Assembly: GCA_028293095.1 (NCBI GenBank)
Contig: JAQGPK010000084.1
Span: 1 to 7,068 of the forward strand
Direction: 5' to 3'
From: Chlamydiia bacterium
GTDB taxonomy: Bacteria > Chlamydiota > Chlamydiia > Chlamydiales > FEN-1388
DNA length: 7,068 bases
Part shown: positions 1 through 5,391 of the stretch, piece by piece
Layout: every line of letters begins with the position of its first letter
How positions within the stretch are numbered: position 1 is the first letter of the stretch
Position numbers and translations under genes: made by a program
The notes under the pieces: model-generated
Database searches by the model: none
Told to the model about the DNA's origin: nothing
Seen by the model: only the letters and a program-made list of their open reading frames with translations

Positions 1-204
1 TAAAAAGCCGTTCTTGCCTAACAGTTCCCTCTCTACAAACAGCTCCCAATTTGCTCCTAGCCAATCATCAATAAAATCTCCGTCATCATGCCAATCATGA
101 TCTGACATCAAGCTATCGATAGAAGGCCAGCAAATACATAAAAAATCACGAAACTTTGTAAGATGGTCCGTGACATCAACAGGAAGTCTTTCTAAATCAA
201 TCAT
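1..204 (-). CDS. Family A orphan immunity-like protein, copy A1 (partial, runs off left edge)
   Basis: I translated this frame from the ATG at 204-202; it stays open for 68 codons to the window edge, so the C-terminal part is missing. It starts MIDLERLPVDVTDHLTKFRD and contains the family A hallmarks CWPSIDSLM (residues 25-33), HDW (36-38) and NWEL.VERELL (52-62). It is the most downstream of three tandem family A copies (A3, A2, A1), with starts spaced 550 and 535 bp apart. The upstream sequence GGTGGTTAAAATG gives a weak Shine-Dalgarno (GGTGG) and matches the leader of A2, so the spacer was duplicated with the gene. The family is not one I can name. A role as an immunity protein is inferred only from its place in an rhs toxin/immunity locus. 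Confidence 0.8.
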   Translation of the reverse strand, partial: MIDLERLPVDVTDHLTKFRDFLCICWPSIDSLMSDHDWHDDGDFIDDWLGANWELFVERELLGKNGFL

Positions 205-251
205 TTTAACCACCAGTAGCTCGTTTCTTGAATGTCCCTATATCTCGCTCT

Positions 252-383
252 CTATTCTATAATATCGATGTAAAACTGAAGCTCTTTAAAAGGAACCTCA
301 AAGAACTTTTTCGAAGCATCTACGTATAGAGTAGCTACATCAAAAGGAGGATACAATCCAAAATCCTTTTCTGAAGATCCAAA
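252..383 (-). pseudogene. Out-of-frame 3' part of family A copy A2
   Basis: In the frame one base away from the A2 reading frame this stretch encodes the normal family ending: GSSEKDFGLYPPFDVATL, then DASKKFF, then VPFKELQFYIDIIE and a TAG at 252-254. This matches the C-termini of A4 and A5. It shows that A2 was a full-length copy of about 162 codons, interrupted by a single-base loss near 381-383. The stretch overlaps the shifted tail of the 335-739 frame. Confidence 0.8.
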
Positions 384-739
384 CCAAGCAATCGCAGTTT
401 TTGATCGGCCGGAAGAGAAACTGTTGGCTTTCTCATATCCATTAAATGGCTATTACTTTTTGCATACACAGCATGTGTAGGCTTTTGATTTGGAAAGATA
501 ACCCTTGAAGCTAAAGGTGACATACCGAACGATTTTAAAAACCCTTTGCCACACAAAAGCTCTCTCTCTACTAGTAACTCCCAATTCACCTCTAACCAAT
601 TGAGTGTAAACTTCCCATCATTACTCCAATCATGATCTGCCATGAGGCTATCGATAGAAGGCCAGCAGATGCATAAAAAATCACGAAACTTTGTGATATG
701 CTCCGTGACATTAACAGGAAGGTTTTCTAAATCAATCAT
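335..739 (-). CDS. Family A orphan immunity-like protein, copy A2 (frameshifted near the C-terminus)
   Basis: The reading frame gives a 134-residue protein from the ATG at 739. A GTG nine bases further upstream is possible, but GGTGG before the ATG and the MIDLE start shared by A1, A3 and A4 favour 739. The N-terminal 110 or so residues follow the family: CWPSIDSLM, HDW, NWELLVERELL, SRVIFPNQKPT and LPADQKLRL. After DQKLRLLGL the protein switches to a nonsense tail (DLQKRILDCILLLM). Against A4 one base is missing in a T run (GTTTTGG in A4, GTTTGG here, about 381-383). Restoring it recovers the normal family ending to a stop at 252-254. The gene is therefore probably a recent pseudogene, or contains a homopolymer sequencing error. 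Function unknown; immunity-type by context. Confidence 0.75.
   Translation of the reverse strand: MIDLENLPVNVTEHITKFRDFLCICWPSIDSLMADHDWSNDGKFTLNWLEVNWELLVERELLCGKGFLKSFGMSPLASRVIFPNQKPTHAVYAKSNSHLMDMRKPTVSLPADQKLRLLGLDLQKRILDCILLLM
637..721 (-). repeat. 85-bp perfect direct repeat, copy in A2
   Basis: Bases 637-721 are identical to 1187-1271 (offset 550 bp). They cover the 5' coding region of family A (about residues 7-34). Flanking bases differ on both sides (636/1186 and 722/1272). The rest of the two genes is clearly less similar, which suggests gene conversion or selection on this segment after duplication. Confidence 0.9.
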
Positions 740-827
740 TTTAACCACCAGCAGCTCGTTATATTCATTTGCTAATCGTGAATGTCTCTATATCTCACGC
801 TCAACTAAATAACATCGAGGTAAAACT

Positions 828-1289
828 TTAGCTCGTTAAAGGAGTATAAAAATATTTTTTTGAAACATCTGCAAACACAACAGCTGCATCAAAAGGAGGA
901 TACAACCCGAAATACCTCTCTGAAGAACCCAAACTAAATAATCGTAATTTCTGATCAGTTGGAAGAGAAAGCGTTGTTCGTCTCATATCAAATAACAGAT
1001 TATTCGACTTAGCATATACAGCATATGTAGGCTTTTGATTTGGAGAGATAACTCTTGAAGCTGAAGGTGACATACCAAATGATTTCAAAAATCCTTCTCC
1101 ACGCAAAAGCTCTCGTTCTACAAGTAATTCCCAATTTGCCTCTAGCCAATCGTCAATAAAGTTATCATCCTCATGCCAATCATGACCTGCCATGAGGCTA
1201 TCGATAGAAGGCCAGCAGATGCATAAAAAATCACGAAACTTTGTGATATGCTCCGTGACATTAACAGGAAGCCTTTCTAAATCAATCAT
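828..1289 (-). CDS. Family A orphan immunity-like protein, copy A3 (last residues frameshifted)
   Basis: A 153-residue family A member starts at the ATG at 1289, behind only a weak GAG element. It carries CWPSIDSLM, HDW, NWELLVERELL, SRVISPNQKPTYAVYAKS, LPTDQKLRLFSLGSSE and FGLYPPFDAA. It ends SKKYFYTPLTS, whereas A4 and A5 continue with FKELQFYID. Here CCTTTTAA of the family is CCTTTAA (around 838-840), a one-base loss in a T run. Restoring it gives FNELKFYLDVI and a stop at 805-807. About 12 residues are replaced by three, so the product may still fold. It follows family B gene B1 and opens the tandem A3-A2-A1 array. A stretch of 85 bp near its 5' end is identical to A2. Function is unknown. 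Confidence 0.8.
   Translation of the reverse strand: MIDLERLPVNVTEHITKFRDFLCICWPSIDSLMAGHDWHEDDNFIDDWLEANWELLVERELLRGEGFLKSFGMSPSASRVISPNQKPTYAVYAKSNNLLFDMRRTTLSLPTDQKLRLFSLGSSERYFGLYPPFDAAVVFADVSKKYFYTPLTS
1187..1271 (-). repeat. 85-bp perfect direct repeat, copy in A3
   Basis: This is the partner of 637-721, identical base for base at an offset of 550 bp. A1, A4 and A5 carry diverged versions of the same segment. Confidence 0.9.
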
Positions 1290-1374
1290 TTAAATACTCA
1301 AATCGTTTTTTATCTAAAATATCACTATAATTTTCTATTGAAGAAGCTGAGATAAAAGGTTCTTTAATTACTTT
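1290..1374 (-). other. Spacer between B1 and A3 with a 30-codon open extension
   Basis: After the B1 stop (TGA 1375-1377) the same frame stays open for about 30 codons. It reads KVIKEPFISASSIENY, then SDILDKKRFEYLND, and stops at 1282-1284, overlapping the A3 start in the way many coupled genes overlap. It could be the 3' relic of another immunity gene. In AT-rich DNA a run this long can also occur by chance, so the call is weak. Confidence 0.3.
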
Positions 1375-1719
1375 TCAATCTATCTTAGTTGCTGTTGCTG
1401 CCTGCGCTACTATTTCAAAAAAAATAAAATCATCACTATCGATTAATTGATACAATTTAAATCCATGATTCAAAGGAATTTTCTCATACTTTAAAGATAG
1501 AGCTTTTTCCAAAACTGCTGAATCCTCTAATACTTCGTAGACACCGGTCATTCCATAACTCATTTTATATGAAAACTGTATAGGGTTCGAAAAAGATAAA
1601 TGTATTATTTTATCATCCCATGAAGTTAAATTAATAATGAGGAATTTTTCTTTCATTTCGCAAGAAGTATACACCGAATCTGCAAAATCAATATTTTCAA
1701 AAAATAATTTTTTATTCAT
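1375..1719 (-). CDS. Family B protein B1, probable immunity partner of toxin T1
   Basis: A 114-residue acidic protein beginning MNKKLFFENIDFADS. It starts three bases after the stop of the headless rhs gene, and its strong Shine-Dalgarno (GGAGG, 1727-1731, 7-base spacing) lies inside the last Gly-Gly codons of that toxin. This tight coupling is the usual sign of a toxin/immunity pair, so B1 is inferred to neutralise T1 in the cytoplasm. It has no signal peptide or membrane segment. Its paralogue B2 (3394-3744) shares ENIDFADS, SCEM, the LTSWD core, NPIQFS/KPIQFS, GVYE and a VxAxxATAxKI ending. Relative to B2, one extra base near the 3' end (AAGATAGATTGAAAAG against AAGATTATTGAAAAG) makes B1 stop early, losing about three residues. 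I do not recognise a named family. Confidence 0.8.
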   Translation of the reverse strand: MNKKLFFENIDFADSVYTSCEMKEKFLIINLTSWDDKIIHLSFSNPIQFSYKMSYGMTGVYEVLEDSAVLEKALSLKYEKIPLNHGFKLYQLIDSDDFIFFEIVAQAATATKID

Positions 1720-1722
1720 ACA

Positions 1723-3393
1723 CTAACCTCCAGGAAAGCCTTCTCCTACCAAAAAACCCGTACCATCACCAGCTTTATAACCAGGTGGCTTTAATATTTC
1801 AATGTTATCATTTTTCCATACACCCTTTATATCACGACGTAATTCAACGTGGTAGTGTTGTTCATGATGTCTAGGATTATACCTGTGACCAACTTCAAAG
1901 GCATGCTTTTCTGGCCTTATTCGTAAATTATCTGCAGTAGGAATACGCCCTTTATTGTCTCTAGGTAACTCAGGCAATAGATCGTCAGGATTTTCTGGAA
2001 ATTTCCTTTGACACCCTGTTCCGCGTCCTAAAGGATCTTTATTTACTCCCCCATTTCTAACTAAAGCACTCTCAGCCTCTATTCTCTTCACTACCGTTGT
2101 AGAAAAAGTTCCACTAGGATCATTAGCTACCATAGAACCAATAGCGTTAATAATTGGTTGTGCTACTGAAGAAACTTTCATTGCAGTAGCTGCACATGCT
2201 CCTGTTAAGGTTGTCGAGACAGAAAGCACTCTCCCACTAGCAAGTGCCAACGAGCCAGCTCCAAGAGAAGCTCCGCAAGTCATTGGAGCAAAAATTACAC
2301 TGAAAGCTGTTATACCAGCCGTAAGAACAGCGGCTCTTTCAAATGGACCGCCCTGCATCACTCTCATTGCTTCTTCATTTGACATTGAAGAATCAAATGA
2401 CTGAGGATAATCTTTCAAGTGGCTGCCATCTAGAGTGTCTTCTCTATCAACCATCGTTGATTCGCCCATTTTTCGAAAAGAATCCCCTAAAGATTCACTT
2501 ACGTCATCACAGAATGACAACCCATAAGGATCGAAGAGTAGCATTGGACTGTTCAAGACATACGCATACATGTTCGGTCCATCGCCAAAACCTAATGGGT
2601 CTGGGGTGATCCAACGACCAGCAGTTGGTAGATAGTAGCGCTTACCAAAATAGCTAAAGCCGGTCTCTTTATCAAACCGCTTACTCGCAAAACGCCAAGG
2701 AGAAGTGTTGCGATACTTCGGAAGGGCACGCTCTTCGCCAAAGGCGCTGTAACGCATAGCCTCAACAACCTTACCGCTTTCGGCATCAATAAGCGCGATG
2801 ATATTACCTCGATGATCATGCAGCGGACAGAAGAGTTTACTGTTCAGCTCGAGTGCAACAGATGCTCCAATTTCTGCACCCTTTCCACGGCCAAGTGCAC
2901 GAAACTCAACTAATTCCCCTGCTTCATTCAGAGCGCCGACTTCACGCTCCCCTAGATAGATGTATCGCAGGAGTTGACTCGTACCCCAACCACCTATTCT
3001 CGCATCCCAGTAGGTGATCCTTTTAGCAAGGCGCCTATTCAATGAATCATAAAAATAGCAGGAGTGAAAAGAGCCCTCTTCAGCAACTTCTGTCAAACGA
3101 TGCAATGCATCATAGCGATAGCTTGTTGTCTTGTCATCTGTTTCTACTTTTTTGATGAGGTTGCCATTCTTATCATAACTAAAAACTGTTTGAGGTGTGT
3201 TTAAAAGTTTATTTGCATGATCAAGAGTACATTTTTCACCATCTTGAGAGAGGCGGTTATGAAGTGAGTCATTGCTGTAGAGATGATTTATAATCCCCTC
3301 TTCTTTGGTAAGCTGATAGAGCTCATCATACTGATACTGACAGTCAACAGCCCCTATTTTATCTAAATTTCCAGCATATGAGAGGTCATTTGT
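1723..3393 (-). CDS. Headless Rhs C-terminal cassette: core fragment plus toxin tip T1
   Basis: The frame is open for 556 codons from 3393, just after the B2 stop, to TAG at 1723-1725. There is no ATG in its first part; the first conventional alternative start is TTG at 3105. My translation from 3393 shows YD-repeat wording at residues 19-30 (QYQYDELYQLTK), 71-80 (FSYDKNGNLI), 92-100 (YRYDALHRL) and 112-122 (CYFYDSLNRRL). The Rhs-associated core end follows: FSYFGKRYYLPTAGRWITPD (246-265) and DPYGL (288-292), the usual self-cleavage region before the toxin. A hydrophobic Ala/Gly/Ser-rich pre-toxin segment occupies 351-427. The variable tip (about 437-556) has RPEKH (493-497) and GHRYNPRHHEQHYHVELR (502-519), then ILKPPGYKAGDGTGF. 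The histidine cluster suggests a metal-dependent or nuclease-type enzyme, but I cannot assign a family. Lacking a start and most of the core, it looks like a silent donor cassette. Confidence 0.8.
   Translation of the reverse strand, partial: TNDLSYAGNLDKIGAVDCQYQYDELYQLTKEEGIINHLYSNDSLHNRLSQDGEKCTLDHANKLLNTPQTVFSYDKNGNLIKKVETDDKTTSYRYDALHRLTEVAEEGSFHSCYFYDSLNRRLAKRITYWDARIGGWGTSQLLRYIYLGEREVGALNEAGELVEFRALGRGKGAEIGASVALELNSKLFCPLHDHRGNIIALIDAESGKVVEAMRYSAFGEERALPKYRNTSPWRFASKRFDKETGFSYFGKRYYLPTAGRWITPDPLGFGDGPNMYAYVLNSPMLLFDPYGLSFCDDVSESLGDSFRKMGESTMVDREDTLDGSHLKDYPQSFDSSMSNEEAMRVMQGGPFERAAVLTAGITAFSVIFAPMTCGASLGAGSLALASGRVLSVSTTLTGACAATAMKVSSVAQPIINAIGSMVANDPSGTFSTTVVKRIEAESALVRNGGVNKDPLGRGTGCQRKFPENPDDLLPELPRDNKGRIPTADNLRIRPEKHAFEVGHRYNPRHHEQHYHVELRRDIKGVWKNDNIEILKPPGYKAGDGTGFLVGEGFPGG
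1727..1731 (-). promoter_or_regulatory. Shine-Dalgarno of B1 inside the T1 stop region
   Basis: GGAGG in the final two glycine codons of the T1 reading frame, 7 bases before the B1 ATG at 1719. It fixes the B1 start and couples its translation to the toxin gene. Confidence 0.75.
2111..2343 (-). repeat. Rhs pre-toxin direct repeat, copy 1 (in the T1 cassette)
   Basis: It aligns without indels to 6836-7068 at a constant offset of 4725 bp. Bases 2246-2343 are identical to 6971-7068. The rest differs at scattered positions, and similarity fades below about 2111. It encodes the hydrophobic pre-toxin segment from FERAAVLTAGITAFS to the ANDPSG junction. The similarity runs into the right window edge, so the true repeat is longer. 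Confidence 0.92.
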
Positions 3394-3744
3394 TTACTTT
3401 TCAATAATCTTAACTGCTGTTGCCTCCTCAGCTACAACTTCAACAAAAGCAAGCTCATTAAAATCTAATATTTGATATAACTTGTAAGGATGCTCCGATG
3501 GTACCTTCATATAATTTAAAGCTAATGCCTCTTGTAAAAAAGCAGAACCTTTAGGTATTTCATAAACCCCTATAATTCCATCATTCAATTTACATGAAAA
3601 TTGAATGGGTTTTAGAAAATTTATTCGTATTGTCTGTGCATCCCAGGAGGTAAGGTAAACAATAAGATTATCATAATTCATTTCACACGATCTGAATTCA
3701 GAGTCTGCAAAATCAATATTTTCAAAAAGAGCTACTTTATTCAT
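3394..3744 (-). CDS. Family B protein B2, orphan paralogue of B1
   Basis: A 116-residue protein, MNKVALFENIDFADS to ATAVKIIEK. I chose the ATG at 3744 because AAGGGG (3751-3756) sits 6 bases upstream and because the start then matches B1. A longer frame from 3813 adds a hydrophobic MKLWLFFCFLG stretch that overlaps the A4 stop and has no ribosome site of its own. The conserved features match B1: LTSWD, KPIQFS, GVYE, HPYKLYQ and FVEVVAEEATAVKI. Its TAA (3394-3396) directly abuts the rhs fragment and is in frame with it. B2 has no toxin immediately upstream; A4 lies there instead. It is probably an immunity gene left over from an earlier cassette, or a second line of defence against T1-like toxins. 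Confidence 0.8.
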   Translation of the reverse strand: MNKVALFENIDFADSEFRSCEMNYDNLIVYLTSWDAQTIRINFLKPIQFSCKLNDGIIGVYEIPKGSAFLQEALALNYMKVPSEHPYKLYQILDFNELAFVEVVAEEATAVKIIEK

Positions 3745-3750
3745 GTATTT

Positions 3751-3756
3751 CCCCTT
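3751..3756 (-). promoter_or_regulatory. Shine-Dalgarno deciding the B2 start
   Basis: AAGGGG lies 6 bases before the ATG at 3744. It supports that start over the upstream in-frame ATG at 3813, which has no such element. Confidence 0.7.
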
Positions 3757-3814
3757 GCATAAAGTATAAGACGCCTTCGTTCCTAAGAAGCAAAAGAACA
3801 ACCATAACTTCATG

Positions 3815-4303
3815 CTACTCTATAGAATCGATGTAAAATTGCAGTTCTTTAAAAAGAACGTAAAAATATTTTTTTGAAATATCTGCAAACACAGCAGCTA
3901 CATCAAAGGGGGGATGCAACCCAAAATTCTTTTTTGAGGATCCAAAACTAAATAATCGTAGTTTTTGATCGGTTGGAAGAGAAACGGGTGGCTTTCTCAT
4001 ATCAAATAAAAGATTATTAGACTTGGCATACACAGCATGGGTAGGCTTTTGGTTTGGAAATATAACTCTTGAATCCAAATGCGTAATTCCAAACGGTTTT
4101 AAAAAGCCTTTTCCACACAAAAGTTCTCTCTCTACAAGCAATTCCCAGTTTACCGCTAGCCAGTCAGAAAAAAAACCTCCATCGTTATCCCAATCATGAT
4201 CATCCATGAGACTATCGATAGAGGGCCAGCAAATACACAAAAAATCTCGGAATTTTGTGATATGTTCTGTAACATCAATAGGAAACCTGTCTAAATCAAT
4301 CAC
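3815..4303 (-). CDS. Family A orphan immunity-like protein, copy A4 (intact)
   Basis: A complete 162-residue copy that serves as the reference for the family. It starts with GTG at 4303, preceded by AAAGG about 7 bases upstream. The protein reads MIDLDRFPIDVTEHITKFRD, then CWPSIDSLM (25-33), HDW (36-38), NWELLVERELL (52-62), SRVIFPNQKPTHAVYAKS (about 77-94), LPTDQKLRLFSFGSS, FGLHPPFDVAA and a C-terminal FKELQFYIDSIE. It is acidic, with many Trp and Asp/Glu residues, and has no signal peptide or membrane segment, as expected of a cytoplasmic inhibitor. It sits between the unrecognised 4350-4814 gene and B2, and no toxin accompanies it. The family is unnamed to me; an immunity role is inference from context. 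Confidence 0.85.
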   Translation of the reverse strand: MIDLDRFPIDVTEHITKFRDFLCICWPSIDSLMDDHDWDNDGGFFSDWLAVNWELLVERELLCGKGFLKPFGITHLDSRVIFPNQKPTHAVYAKSNNLLFDMRKPPVSLPTDQKLRLFSFGSSKKNFGLHPPFDVAAVFADISKKYFYVLFKELQFYIDSIE

Positions 4304-4349
4304 CTTGTTACCTTTGAAGAAACCAAACTCTTATGCAGAATCATATCTC

Positions 4350-4814
4350 TTAAGTTACCGACAGTTTTTGTGGATGAATCCAAAGAGCAATGAGCTCTCC
4401 CGCTTCTATACTAGCTACACACTGTGGTGCAAATTCAACCATATATTCACTTTTGCTATGTGGATTTCCAATGCAAACCCACCCCATTTTCTTATTAATA
4501 TAAATTGACCATCTACTATCTTTGTTCAGCTTGTAAGAAATTCCAGGAATAGGTGTGTGTTCTAATAGAACTACCAGACTACCTGCTACATAGTTTTGCG
4601 GGATTTCTTCAATTTCTTGGTAAGAGATCAGGGGACACAATCCCCACACATAGAGAATCTCTCCCATATCATCAATTTCTAACTGTAAATCGTTAATTAA
4701 AATCGATGTAAAACCATTTTGCTGTGGTTGATCTATATCAAAAGAAAATTCCTCTTCTCGATAAATAAGAGAAAAATTTTTCTCTTTTATACTACTTTGA
4801 ACAAAAAATTTCAT
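4350..4814 (-). CDS. Unrecognised 154-residue protein, possible immunity protein
   Basis: A complete frame, MKFFVQSSIKEKNFSLIYRE to IHPQKLSVT. It is soluble-looking and acidic, with no signal peptide or transmembrane stretch. Visible features are ILYVWGLCPL (about 53-62), a WSIYINKKMGWVCIGNP segment (about 102-118) and a C-terminal block VEFAPQCVASIEAGELIALW. It occurs once in the window and resembles neither family A, B nor C. No strong Shine-Dalgarno precedes the ATG at 4814, which begins 6 bases after the stop of the relic at 4821. It lies between the broken barstar-like gene and A4 on the same strand, so an immunity function is plausible by position only. Confidence 0.75.
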   Translation of the reverse strand: MKFFVQSSIKEKNFSLIYREEEFSFDIDQPQQNGFTSILINDLQLEIDDMGEILYVWGLCPLISYQEIEEIPQNYVAGSLVVLLEHTPIPGISYKLNKDSRWSIYINKKMGWVCIGNPHSKSEYMVEFAPQCVASIEAGELIALWIHPQKLSVT

Positions 4815-4820
4815 AACTAT

Positions 4821-4930
4821 CTACTTAAAATTAAAATGATAAATAATTTCGTTTTCTGGATGTAGGACTAATTCCCAAGTCCCTTCACTACCTCTTCACA
4901 GTTTATTTTAAGTTTATCAAACTCTTGAAG
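4821..4930 (-). pseudogene. Relic of an unidentified gene 3' end
   Basis: No intact gene covers this stretch, but two adjoining frames read like protein. From 4930 one frame gives LQEFDKLKINCEE. From about 4895 the frame one base away gives RGSEGTWELVLHPENEII, then YHFNFK and TAG at 4821-4823. Joining them needs one frameshift near 4893-4897. The Trp/His/Pro-rich ending is unlike random AT-rich sequence. It matches nothing else in the window and I cannot name its family. Confidence 0.4.
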
Positions 4931-5020
4931 CTATTGAGAAATCTCAATCTCATTTTGGTATCTTATAGGGAAATAGATAGCGAATGAATGCTCCTTACTT
5001 CCTTTCCAACTTAGATTAAC
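4931..5020 (-). pseudogene. Severed C-terminus of the barstar-like gene
   Basis: Immediately after the TAA at 5021-5023 the same frame continues open as VNLSWKGSKEHSFAIYFP, then IRYQNEIEISQ, to TAG at 4931-4933. Barstar-like proteins of the larger kind end with a similar W...EH.F.V.FP segment, so this is very probably the native C-terminus, removed by a nonsense mutation and with no frame change. Confidence 0.7.
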
Positions 5021-5305
5021 TTATTGAAGCAGCTTAATATATATATTTTTTTCTTTTTGCATATTTGCAAATGGAAGATCAGTATGAATAATAACTATCA
5101 ATTTTTCAGAAAGCCAATTTAAATCTGTTAAACAATCGTATAAAGCATCCCAATTTTCTCCAAAATAAAATGGAAAACATAAACTGTTAGAAAATAAATT
5201 AAATAATTCGTGTTTTTCGTCTATATTTTTAGGGACCAAAACAACTCGAGTATCTAGATTAGGAAAGAATTCAGGACTGTCTCTAAAGAATACAAATCTA
5301 TTCAT
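5021..5305 (-). CDS. Barstar-like ribonuclease inhibitor, truncated by an in-frame stop
   Basis: The 94-residue product contains FPFYFGENWDALYDCLTD (residues 44-61), the signature of the barstar family. In barstar the two Asp residues of the matching GEN.DALWD helix (Asp35 and Asp39) bind the barnase active site, and both are kept here. Such proteins are cytoplasmic inhibitors of barnase-type RNases. I chose the ATG at 5305, with GGGA about 10 bases upstream, over the ATG at 5338, which has no ribosome site and lies in the relic of another gene. Translation stops at TAA 5021-5023 after IYIKLLQ, although about 29 further family-like codons follow in frame. The C-terminal strand and helix are therefore lost and activity is doubtful. 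No barnase-like toxin is obvious beside it. Confidence 0.75.
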   Translation of the reverse strand: MNRFVFFRDSPEFFPNLDTRVVLVPKNIDEKHELFNLFSNSLCFPFYFGENWDALYDCLTDLNWLSEKLIVIIHTDLPFANMQKEKNIYIKLLQ

Positions 5306-5334
5306 TGTGCGTAATCCCGTTTTCACTGTGAGTG

Positions 5335-5388
5335 TCATTTCGATTCTGAATCATCGATTTTCTGCATTTTTACTAGGCAGTTTTTAAC
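5335..5388 (-). pseudogene. 17-codon relic of a third family C immunity gene
   Basis: It reads VKNCLVKMQKIDDSESK and a TGA. The 3' end of C1 reads AKNFLIKMQKIDDSDSV and a TGA, so the alignment is codon for codon without gaps. The relic begins one codon after the A5 stop (5392-5394) and is in frame with A5. It marks the spot where A5 was joined onto an older family C gene. Confidence 0.85.
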
Positions 5389-5391
5389 ACG

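Noticed and set aside
205..1289. Regularly spaced repeats as a CRISPR-like array
   Set aside because: The units are about 540 bp and are protein-coding paralogues, not short repeats with unique spacers.
2343..2609. Plus-strand open frame of 88 codons
   Set aside because: It lies antisense inside the clear Rhs core coding frame, and its translation has no family-like features.
2592..2819. Second minus-strand open frame of 75 codons
   Set aside because: It overlaps the Rhs core in another frame; the Rhs frame is strongly supported by conserved motifs.
3745..3813. Hydrophobic N-terminal extension of B2 (MKLWLFFCFLG), resembling a signal peptide
   Set aside because: No ribosome site precedes 3813, B1 lacks it, it overlaps the A4 stop, and a good Shine-Dalgarno marks 3744.
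4206..4508. Plus-strand open frame of 100 codons
   Set aside because: It is antisense to A4 and to the 4350-4814 gene and has low-complexity, non-family translation.
5306..5338. Eleven-residue longer start of the barstar-like gene
   Set aside because: It falls in the end of the family C relic and has no ribosome site; MNRFVFF at 5305 is a more natural barstar-type start.
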